In this document: piece by piece, positions 34,328 to 44,813 of the stretch
How positions within the stretch are numbered: position 1 is the stretch's first letter
Layout: each line of letters starts with the position of its first letter
From: Zea mays
Taxonomy: Eukaryota; Streptophyta; Magnoliopsida; Poales; Poaceae
DNA: 64,000 nt
Reading direction: 5' to 3'
NCBI RefSeq assembly: GCF_902167145.1
Contig: NC_050099.1
Coordinates: 7,764,434 to 7,828,433 of the forward strand
Notes under the pieces: generated by a model
What the model saw: only the letters and a program-made list of their open reading frames with translations
What the model was told of the DNA's origin: nothing
Databases searched by the model: none
Translations under genes and position numbers: made by a program

Positions 34328-35566
34328 TGAAAGGGAAATGTGCCCTTGGGCCATTTCTAAGTATTTTGGTGATTGAGTGCCAACACAAGTGCTTAAATGT
34401 GAATCTATACCCATGGATGGACACAGTGCAAATCAAGAGTAAAGGTATGTTTCTAAGCCTTAGTACATTGTTTTGAAGACTAATGTATTGTGTCTAAGTG
34501 CTTGAAACAGGAGAAATAGAGTCAAAGTAAAGTTGGCTGTGTACAGCCAAAAGGCTGTTCGGTCTGGAGCACCGGACAGTGTCCGGTGCGCCAGGCTGCC
34601 TCGAGCGAAGTGGCCGCTCTCGGGAATTCGCCGACGGCGTACGGCTAAAATTCACCGGACTGTCCGGTGTGCACCGGACTGTCCGGTGAGCCAACGGTCG
34701 GCCGGGCCAACGGTCGGCCGCGGAATCTGCGCGCGACACGTGGCCGAGCCAACGGTCGGAAGGGGGCACCGGACATGTCCGGTGTGCACCGGACATGTCC
34801 GGTGCGCCAACGGCTCCCAGATCTGCAACGGTCGGCTGCGCCATTTTAGGAAGGAGATCGGGCACCGGACAGTGTCCGGTGTGCACCAGACTGTCCGGTG
34901 CGCCCGATGACAGAAGGCAAGATCAGCCTTCCAGAATTGCTCTCAACGGCTCCTAGCTGCCTTGGGGCTATAAAAGGGACCCCTAGGCGCATGGAGGAGT
35001 ACACCAAGCATTCCTACAACATTCCTAAGCACCAAGACATCAATCTCGCGCACTCATTTCATTGTGATAGCATATAGAGCTCTTGTGGAGTTGTGAACTC
35101 TTTGAGTTGTGTTGCGAGCTCTTGTTGCGACTTGTGTGCGTGTTGTTGCTCTGATCTTTTAAAGTCTTGTGTGCGTTGCTCATTCCCCCTTGCTCTATGT
35201 TTCTTTGTGAACTTCAATTGTAAGGGCGAGAGGCTCCAAGTTGTGGAGATTCCTCGCAAACGGGATTGAGAAAAAGCAAGCAAAACACCGTGGTATTCAA
35301 GTGGGTCTTTGGACCGCTTGAGAGGGGTTGATTGCAACCCTCGTCCGTTGGGACGCCACAACGTGGAGTAGGCAAGCGTTGGTCTTGGCCGAACCACGGG
35401 ATAAACCACTGTGTCATCTCTGTGATTGATCTCTTGTGGTATTGTGTTTTGTTGAGACTCCTTTCTAGCCACTTGGCAATCATTGTGCTAACACTTAACA
35501 AGTTTTTGTGGCTATAAGTTTAAGTTTCCCAGGATCACCTATTCACCCCCCCTCTAGGTGCTCTTA
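34328..35566 (+). repeat. 5' LTR of element C
   Basis: TGAAAGGGAAATGTG to GGTGCTCTTA. The last two bases are TA rather than CA, a change absent from the 3' LTR. TATAAAAGG is at 34969-34977. Palindromes of the CACCGGACTGTCCGGTG type lie at 34567-34900. Confidence 0.92.
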
Positions 35567-35568
35567 AT

Positions 35569-35580
35569 TGGTATCAGAGC
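35569..35580 (+). promoter_or_regulatory. Primer binding site of element C
   Basis: TGGTATCAGAGC, an exact complement of the plant initiator tRNA-Met 3' end, 2 bp after the LTR. Confidence 0.9.
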
Positions 35581-35616
35581 CATTCTCTTCAAGAAAGGGA
35601 CTAACCGCCCGAAGAG

Positions 35617-38001
35617 ATGGATCCTAAAGGCAAGGGGATGGTGATCAACGACAAGGAGAAGGAGTCCTTCGTCAATGAGCCCAATGATGACAAGCCCACC
35701 GACTCAGGCTCGGGCCACAAAAGAAAAGACGGGAGGAAGAAGAAGACAAGGCGCATCAAGGAAATTGTCTACTACGACAGCGACGAATCTTCCTCCTCCC
35801 AAAAGGACGACGACGACTACGATAGACGAAAGACGGTTAACTCAAACTTTTCTTTCGATTATTCGCGCATCCCGCATAGTTCAAATGCTCAATTGCTCCC
35901 CATTCCACTTGACAAGCCCCCTCACTTTGATGGAGAGGATTACGGATTTTGGAGCCACAAAATGCGTACTCACCTGTTTTCTCTCCATCCAAGCATTTGG
36001 GAGATTGTGGAAAGTGGAATGAAATTTGATAGCTCAGATAGCCCTGTGTGTATTAATGAACAGATTCATAAAAATGCACAAGCTACTACTGTGTTGCTAG
36101 CTTCTTTGTGCAGGGACGAGTATCACAAGGTGAGCGGCTTGGACAATGCCAAGCAGATCTGGGACACCCTCAAGATCTCTCATGAGGGAAACGACGTCAC
36201 CTTGCTCACCAAAATGGAGTTGGTGGAGGGCGAGCTTGTACGGTTCGCGATGATAAGGGGCGAGGAGCCGACACAAACATACAACCGGCTCAAGACCCTT
36301 ATCAACAAAATAAGGAGCTACGGGAGCACGCGATGGACGGACCACGACGTCGTCCGCCTAATGCTAAGGTCATTTACCGTTCTTGATCCTCATTTGGTGA
36401 ACAATATTCGTGAAAATCCCAGGTACACCAAGATGTCGCCCGAAGAAGTTCTTGGGAAATTCGTTAGCGGGCGAATGATGATCAAGGAGGCGAGGTACGT
36501 GGACGACGCCTTGAATGGTCCGATCAACGAGCCGCAACCCCTTGCTCTCAAGGCAACACGAAGCAAGGAGGCGCTACCTAGCAAGGTGGCACAGTTTGAG
36601 GCGGCCGGACTTAATGATGAAGAGATGGCTCTCATCATCAAAAGATTCAAGACGGTGCTTAAAGGTCGCAAGGGACAACCAAGCAAGACCAAAGCCAAGG
36701 GGAAGCGCTCATGCTTCAAATGCGGTAAGCTTGGTCATTTTATTGCTAACTGTCCCGACAATGATAGTGATCAGGATCAAGGGATCAAGAGGGAAAAGAA
36801 GAAAAATTACAAGAAGGCCAAGGGCGAGGCACATCTAGGAAAGGAGTGGGACTCGGATTGCTCCTCTTCCGACTCCGACAATGAGGGACTCGCCGCAACC
36901 GCCTTCAACAAATCAGTCCTCTTCCCCAACGAGCGTCACACATGCCTTATGGCAAGGGAGAAGAAGGTATGTACTCGAAACTCTACCTATGCTTCTTCAA
37001 GTGAGGACGAATCTAGTGATGAGGATGAAGTAGACTACTCATGTTTGTTTAAGGGCCTAGATAGAACCAAGGTAGACAAAATTAATGAGTTGATTGATGC
37101 CTTGAATGATAGGAATATACTTTTAGAAAAGCAAGAGGATTTGTTGTATGAAGAACATGATAAATTTGTAGAAGCTCAGAAATCTCTTGCTCTAGAAATT
37201 AAGAGAAATGAAATGCTCTCTAGTGAACTGTCTTCTTGTCATGAAACTATTGCTAAGTTAAAGAGTTTTAATGATGATTTAAATGCTAAACTAGAAGTAG
37301 CGAGTAAATCTAATTCTTGTGTAGAAATTGTTGAAACTTGTAATAGGTGTAAAGATATTGACATTGATGCTTCTAGTGATCATTTAGTTTCAATTTCCAA
37401 ATTAAATGATGAATTAGCTAGTCTTAATGCCCAACTTAAGACTAGCAAGAATGAATTTGACAAGCTAAAATTTGCAAGGGATGCCTACACGATTGGTAGA
37501 CACCCCTCAATTAAGGATGGACTTGGCTACAAAAGGGAAGCCAAGAACTTGACAAGCCATAAGGCTCCCATCTCCGCCAAGGAGAAAGGGAAGGCCCCTA
37601 TGGCTAGTAGTGTGCAAAAGAACCATGCCTTTATGTACTATGATAGAAGACAACCTAGAAATGCTTATAGGAGTTATAATGCATAGAATATTTATGATTC
37701 TTATGACATGTTTGCTTCTAGTTCTTTCTATGTGCATGATAGAAATGATGGTAGGAGAAATGTTGTTCATAATATGCCTAGGAGAAATGTTGTTAATGTT
37801 CCTAGGAAAGTTAATGAACCTTCTACAATATATCATGCTTTGAATGCTTCCTTTGCAATTTGTAGAAAGGATAAAAAGATAATTGCTAGGAAGTTAGGGG
37901 CAAAATGCAAGGGTGATAAAACTTGCATATGGATCCCTAAGGAAATTGTAACTAACCTTGTAGGACCCAACAAGAGTTGGGTACCTAAGTCCCAAGCCTA
38001 A
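35617..38001 (+). pseudogene. Element C gag with one premature stop
   Basis: ATG 35617 ([17 protein letters not shown]). The copia gag domain, the CCHC knuckle CFKCGKLGHFIANC (near 36715-36755) and the coiled coil match elements A and B. A TAG at 37684-37686, about 105 codons before the end, interrupts the frame in a small rearranged stretch (RSYNA, stop, NIYDSYDM) where A and B read [11 protein letters not shown]. The frame continues to WVPKSQA and TAA at 38001. Gag would lose its conserved C-terminus but keep the knuckle. Confidence 0.92.
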
Positions 38002-38008
38002 ATTTGCC

Positions 38009-41000
38009 TTGCAGGTTTATGCATCCGGGGGTTCAAGCTGGATTATTGATAGCGGATGCACAAACCATATGACGGGGGAGAAGAAGATGTTCACCTCCTA
38101 CGTCAAGAATAAGGATTCCCAAGATTCAATTATATTCGGTGATGGGAATCAAGGCAAGGTAAAAGGGTTAGGTAAAATTGCAATTTCTAATGAGCACTCC
38201 ATATCTAATGTGTTTTTAGTAGAGTCTCTTGGATATAATTTGCTATCTGTTAGTCAATTATGCAACATGGGGTATAACTGTCTATTTACAAATGTAGAGG
38301 TGTCTGTCTTTAGAAGAAGTGATGGTTCACTAGCTTTTAAGGGTGTATTAGACGGCAAACTTTATTTAGTTGATTTTGCAAAAGAAGAGGCCGGTCTAGA
38401 TGCATGCTTAATAGCTAAGACTAGCATGGGCTGGCTGTGGCATCGCCGCTTAGCACATGTGGGGATGAAGAACCTTCACAAGCTTCTAAAGGGAGAACAC
38501 GTGATAGGTTTGACTAACGTGCAATTCGAAAAAGATAGACCTTGTGCAGCTTGTCAAGCAGGTAAACAAGTGGGAGGAGCGCATCACAGCAAGAATGTGA
38601 TGACCACTTCAAGACCCCTGGAGCTGCTGCATATGGACCTCTTCGGACCTGTCGCCTATCTGAGCATAGGAGGGAGTAAGTATGGTTTAGTTATTGTTGA
38701 TGACTTTTCCCGCTTCACTTGGGTGTTCTTTTTGCAGGATAAGTCTGAAACCCAAGGGACCCTCAAGCGCTTCCTCAGGAGAGCTCAAAATGAGTTTGAG
38801 CTCAAAGTGAAGAAGATAAGGAGCGACAACGGGTCCGAGTTCAAGAACCTTCAAGTAGAGGAATTCCTTGAGGAGGAAGAGATCAAGCACGAGTTCTCCG
38901 CTCCCTACACGCCACAGCAAAATGGTGTGGTAGAGAGGAAGAACAGGACGCTCATCGATATGGCGAGGACGATGCTAGGAGAGTTCAAGACCCCCGAGTG
39001 CTTTTGGACGGAAGCCGTGAACACGGCTTGCCACGCCATCAACAGGGTCTACCTTCATCGCCTCCTCAAGAAGACGTCGTATGAGCTTCTAACCGGTAAC
39101 AAACCCAATGTATCTTACTTTCGTGTATTTGGGAGCAAGTGCTACATTCTAGTAAAGAAGAGTAGAAATTCTAAGTTTGCTCCCAAAGCTGTAGAAGGGT
39201 TTTTGTTAGGTTATGACTCAAATACAAAGGCGTATAGAGTCTTCAACAAATCATCGGGTTTGGTTGAAGTCTCTAGCGACGTTGTATTTGATGAGACTAA
39301 TGGCTCTCCAAAAGAGCAAGTTGTTGATTGTGATGATGTAGATGAAGAAGATGTTCCGACGGCCGCTATAAGAACCATGGCGATTGGAGAAGTGCGGCCA
39401 CAGGAACAAGATGAACGAGATCAACCTTCTCCCTCAACAACGGTGCATCCCCCAACTCAAGACGATGAACATGTTCATTAACAGGAGGCGTGTGATCAAG
39501 GGGGAGCACAAGATGATCATGTGATGGAGGAAGAAGCGCAACCGGCACCTCCAACCCAAGTTCGAGCAATGATTCAAAGGAATCATCCCGTCGATCAAAT
39601 TCTGGGTGATATTAGCAAGGGAGTAACAACTCGATCTCGATTAGTTAATTTTTGTGAGCATTACTCTTTTGTCTCTTCTATTGAGCCTTTCAGGGTAGAA
39701 GAGGCCTTGCTAGATCCGGACTGGGTGTTAGCCATGTAGGAGGAACTCAACAACTTCAAGCGCAATGAAGTTTGGACACTGGTGCCTCGTCCCAAGCAAA
39801 ATGTTGTGGGAACCAAGTGGGTGTTCCGCAACAAACAGGACGAGCACGGGGTGGTGACTAGGAACAAGGCTCGACTTGTGGCAAAAGGTTATGCCCAAGT
39901 CGCAGGTTTGGACTTTGAGGAGACGTTTGCTCCTGTGGCTAGGCTAGAGTCAATTCGCATCTTGCTAGCATATGCCGCTCACCATTCTTTCAGGTTGTAC
40001 CAAATGGATGTGAAGAGCGCTTTCCTCAACGGGCCGATCAAGGAGGAGGTGTACGTGGAGCAACGCCCTGGCTTCGAGGATGAACGGTACCCCGACCACG
40101 TGTGTAAGCTCTCTAAGGCGCTCTATGGACTTAAGCAAGCCCCAAGAGCATGGTATGAATGCCTTAGAGACTTTCTAATTGTTAATGCTTTCAAGGTTGG
40201 GAAAGCCGATCCAACTCTTTTTACTAAGACATGTGATGGTGATTTGTTTGTGTGCCAAATTTATGTTGATGACATAATATTTGGTTCTACTAACCAAAAG
40301 TCTTGTGAAGAGTTTAGCAGGGTGATGACGCAGAAATTCGAGATGTCGATGATGGGCGAGTTGAACTACTTCCTTGGGTTCCAAGTGAAGCAACTCAAAG
40401 ACGGCACCTTCATCTCCCAAACGAAGTACACGCAAGATCTGCTAAAGCGGTTTGGGATGAAGGACGCCAAGCCCGCAAAGACTCCGATGGGGACCGACGG
40501 ACACACCGACCTCAACAAAGGAGGTAAGTCCGTTGATCAAAAAGCATACCGGTCAATGATAGGGTCTTTACTTTATTTATGTGCTAGTAGACCGGATATT
40601 ATGCTTAGCGTATGCATGTGTGCTAGATTTCAATCCGATCCTAAGGAGTGTCACTTAGTGGCGGTGAAGCGAATTCTAAGATATTTGGTTGCTACGCCTT
40701 GCTTCGGGCTCTGGTATCCAAAAGGGTCTACCTTTGACTTGGTTGGATACTCAGATTCCGACTATGCTGGATGTAAGGTCGATAGGAAGAGTACATCAGG
40801 GACGTGCCAATTCTTAGGAAGGTCCCTGGTGTCGTGGAACTCTAAGAAACAAACCTCCATTGCCCTATCCACCGCTGAGGCCGAGTATGTTGCCGCAGGA
40901 CAGTGTTGTGCGCAACTACTTTGGATGAGGCAAACCCTCCGGGACTTTGGCTACAATCTGAGCAAAGTCCCACTCCTATGTGACAATGAGAGTGCTATCC

Positions 41001-41215
41001 GCATGGCGGAAAATCCTGTTGAGCACAGCCGCACAAAGCACATAGACATCCGGCATCACTTTTTGAGAGACCACCAGCAAAAGGGAGATATCGAAGTGTT
41101 TCATGTTAGCACCGAGAACCAGCTAGCCGATATCTTTACCAAGCCTCTAGATGAGAAGACCTTTTGCAGGTTGCGTAGTGAGCTAAATGTCTTAGATTCG
41201 CGGAACTTGGATTGA
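38009..41215 (+). pseudogene. Element C pol with two premature stops
   Basis: Same domain order as element A: DSG protease, integrase ([23 protein letters not shown]), RT (YVDDIIFG) and RNase H. A TAA at 39479-39481 (Gln CAA in A) ends the frame in the linker after integrase. A TAG at 39737-39739 (Gln CAG in A and B's Lys/Gln site) follows before RT. The rest, 39782-41215, is open. Integrase could still be made, but RT could not without suppression. Confidence 0.93.
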
Positions 41216-42003
41216 TTTGTAGCATACATGTGTTTATGCCTTTGATCATATTCCTTATGCATTTTGTTGCTTAATAATGGTGCTCAAGTTGTACAAACAC
41301 TCCCTGGATCTCACAAGTCCGTTGCAAAATGATGCACATGTTTAGGGGGAGATGTGTTACAACTTGACCCTTTGAGACTAACCCTGTGCTTGAGTTTGAT
41401 GCTTTAGTCTTAAAGAAGGATTGAAAGGGAAAAGGTGGACTTGGACCATGCAAGACTTCCACTGCACTCCGATGAAAAGAGTAACTTTTCCAAGTTCATC
41501 TTTAAACTCCTATTGCCTATTTTGCTCTTAATTGAAGAATTTGGTGAGGCAATGAGGTTAAAGGGCCAAGATTGATCCCGTTTTGGTGCTTGATGCCAAA
41601 GGGGGAGAAAATAAAGGCCAAAGTGATAAATGGATCAGCTACCACTTGAGAGACTTTGAAAACAGTAGAATAGAGCCTTTGGTTTGTCAAATCTCTTTTG
41701 TTGTCTCTTTTGTCAAAAGTTGGCCTCATGTGGGGAGAAGTGTTGACTATGGAAAAAAGGGGGAGTTTTTGAAATCTTTGATCAATCTCTTTTGGAATGA
41801 CTCTCTTTATGCTTCAACATGTGTGTTTGACTTAGAGATAGAGATTTGAGTTTGATTTGCAAAAACAAACCAAGTGGTGGCAAAGGATGATCCATATATG
41901 CCAAAATTGAATCAAAATAAATTTGAGTTTTATTTGAAGTGATATTGCACTTGTTCTAGTTGCTTTATGTTGTGTTGGCATAAATCACCAAAAAGGGGGA
42001 GAT
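41216..42003 (+). promoter_or_regulatory. 3' untranslated region with four polypurine tracts, element C
   Basis: GGGGGAG motifs occur at 41345-41351, 41598-41607, 41753-41765 and, next to the LTR, 41988-42003 (CACCAAAAAGGGGGAGAT). Only the last one can prime the annotated LTR start. Confidence 0.8.
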
Positions 42004-43263
42004 TGAAAGGGAAATGTGCCCTTGGGCCATTTCTAAGTATTTTGGTGATTGAGTGCCAACACAAGTGCTTAAATGTGAATCTATACCCATGGATGGACAC
42101 AGTGCAAATCAAGAGTAAAGGTATGTTTCTAAGCCTTAGTACATTGTTTTGAAGACTAATGTATTGTGTCTAAGTGCTTGAAACAGGAGAAATAGAGTCA
42201 AAGTAAAGTTGGCTGTGTACAGCCAAAAGGCTGTTCGGTCTGGAGCACCGGACAGTGTCCGGTGCGCCAGGCTGCCTCGAGCGAAGTGGCCGCTCTCGGG
42301 AATTCGCCGACGGCGTACGGCTAAAATTCACCGGACTGTCCGGTGTGCACCGGACTGTCCGGTGTGCACCGGACTGTCCGGTGAGCCAACGGTCGGCCGG
42401 ACCAACGGTCGGCCGCGGAATCTGCGCGCGACACGTGGCCGAGCCAACGGTCGGAAGGGGGCACCGGACTGTCCGGTGTGCACCGGACATGTCCGGTGCG
42501 CCAACGGCTCCCAGATCTGCAACGGTCGGCTGCGCCATTTTAGGAAGGAGATCGGGCACCGGACAGTGTCCGGTGTGCACCGGACTGTCCGGTGCGCCCG
42601 ATGACAGAAGGCAAGATCAGCCTTCCAGAATTGCTCTCAACGGCTCCTAGCTGCCTTGGGGCTATAAAAGGGACCCCTAGGCGCATGGAGGAGTACACCA
42701 AGCATTCCTACAACATTCCTAAGCACCAAGACATCAATCTCGCGCACTCATTTCATTGTGATAGCATATAGAGCTCTTGTGGAGTTGTGAACTCTTTGAG
42801 TTGTGTTGCGAGCTCTTGTTGCGACTTGTGTGCGTGTTGTTGCTCTGATCTTTTGAAGTCTTGTGTGCGTTGCTCATTCCCCCTTGCTCTATGTTTCTTT
42901 GTGAACTTCAATTGTAAGGGCGAGAGGCTCCAAGTTGTGGAGATTCCTCGCAAACGGGATTGAGAAAAAGCAAGCAAAACACCGTGGTATTCAAGTGGGT
43001 CTTTGGACCGCTTGAGAGGGGTTGATTGCAACCCTCGTCCGTTGGGACGCCACAACGTGGAGTAGGCAAGCGTTGGTCTTGGCCGAACCACGGGATAAAC
43101 CACTGTGTCATCTCTGTGATTGATCTCTTGTGGTATTGTGTTTTGTTGAGACTCCTTTCTAGCCACTTGGCAATCATTGTGCTAACACTTAACAAGTTTT
43201 TGTGGCTATAAGTTTAAGTTTCCCAGGATCACCTATTCACCCCCCCCCCTCTAGGTGCTCTCA
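42004..43263 (+). repeat. 3' LTR of element C
   Basis: 1,260 bp, TGAAAGGG to GTGCTCTCA. It has one extra CACCGGACTGTCCGGTGTG unit compared with the 5' LTR and a longer C run near 43240. Confidence 0.92.
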
Positions 43264-43268
43264 GAGGT

Positions 43269-44806
43269 GCCTGAGGTGCTTCTTCTTCTTCAACTTGATC
43301 ATCCTGTGCTCCCCCTTGATCATGCGCCTCCACTTGAGGTACCTGTTCGTCATCTTGGGATGGGGGATGCACCATAGTTGAGGAAGACGGTTGATCTTGC
43401 TCCAATTGTTCCTGAGGCCGCACATCTCCAATCGCCATGGTGCGTATTGCGGTCGTTGGAACATCTTCTTCATCTACATCATCAAGATCAACAACTTGCT
43501 CTCTTGGAGAGCCATTAGTCTCATCAAATACAACGTCGCTAGAGACTTCAACCAAACCCGATGATTTGTTGAAGACCCTATACGCCTTTGTATTTGAATC
43601 ATAACCTAATAAAAACCCTTCTACAACTTTGGGAGCAAATTTAGAGGTTCTACCTTTCTTCACAAGAATATAACACTTGCTCCCAAAAACACGAAAATAA
43701 GATACATTGGGTTTGTTACCAGTTAGCAGCACGTATGAAGTCTTCTTGAGGAGGCGGTGAAGGTAGACCCTGTTGATGGCGTGGCAAGCTGTGTTCACGG
43801 CTTCCGACCAAAAACGCTTGGGGGTCTTGAACTCTCCAAGCATAGTCCTCGCCATATCAATGAGCGTCCTGTTCTTCCTCTCTACCACACCATTTTGCTG
43901 AGGTGTGTAGGGAGCGGAGAACTCGTGCTTGATCCCTTCCTCCTCAAGGAACTCCTCCACTTGAAGATTCTTGAATTCGGACCCGTTGTCGCTCCTTATC
44001 TTCTTCACCTTGAGCTCAAACTCATTTTGAGCTCTCCTGAGGAAGCGCTTGAGGGTCCCTTGGGTTTCAGACTTATCCTGCAAAAAGAACACCCAAGTGA
44101 AGCGGGAAAAGTCATCAACAATAACTAGACCATACTTACTTCCTCCTATGCTCAGATAGGCGACGGGTCCGAAGAGGTCCATATGCAACAGCTCCAGAGG
44201 TCTTGAAGTGGTCATCACATTCTTGCGGTGATGTGCTCCTCCCACTTGTTTACCTGCTTGACAAGCTGCACAAGGTCTATCTTTTTCGAATTGTACATTG
44301 GTTAGACCTATCACGTGTTCTCGCTTTAGAAGCTTGTGGAGGTTCTTCATCCCCACATGTGCTAAGCGGCGATGCCACAACCAGCCCATGCAAGTCTTAG
44401 CCATTAAGCATGCATCTAGACCGGCCTCCTCTTTTGCAAAATCAACTAAATAAAGTTTGCCGTCTAGTACACCCTTAAAAGCTAGTGAACCATCACATCT
44501 TCTAAAGACAGACACATCTACATTTGTAAATAGACAATTATATCCCATATTACATAATTGACTGACAGATAGTAAATTATATCCAAGAGACTCAACTAAA
44601 AACACATTAGAGATAGAGTGCTCATTTGATATTGCAATCTTGCCTAAACCTTTCACCTTGCCTTGGTTCCCATCACCGAATATGATTGAATCTTGGGAAT
44701 CCTTATTCTTGACGTAGGAGGTGAACATCTTCTTCTCCCCCGTCATGTGGTTTGTGCATCCGCTGTCGATAATCCAGCTTGAGCCCCCGGATGCATAAAC
44801 CTGCAA
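43269..44806 (-). pseudogene. Element B pol, protease and integrase half
   Basis: Open from the DSG protease ([14 protein letters not shown]) at the right, through the HHCC zinc site, MDLFGP, SDNGSEF and [10 protein letters not shown], to the Gln/Pro-rich linker at the GAGGT target site. Only sequence right of 43268 belongs to B; an apparent open frame continuing into 43229 enters the LTR of C. It was separated from its RT half at 32659-34327 by C. Confidence 0.9.
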
Positions 44807-44813
44807 GGCAAAT

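Larger units (their letters stand above)
34328..43263 (+). mobile_element. Sirevirus element C, nested in the pol of B
   Basis: 8,936 bp on the plus strand, bounded by GAGGT (34323-34327 and 43264-43268). LTRs are 1,239 and 1,260 bp. By eye they differ by four substitutions and three indels: 0.3%, or near 0.12 My, younger than B as nesting requires. It has PBS, gag, pol and PPT, but three in-frame stops disable the ORFs. Confidence 0.93.

Noticed and set aside
34567..34905. CRISPR-like array of short palindromic repeats
   Set aside because: Spacing is irregular, units are adjacent without spacers, and the tract lies in plant LTRs with a TATA box. These are the CGG palindromes of Sireviruses.
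43229..43268. Extension of element B pol to 43229
   Set aside because: Crosses the GAGGT duplication into the LTR of C, so the added residues come from the insertion.
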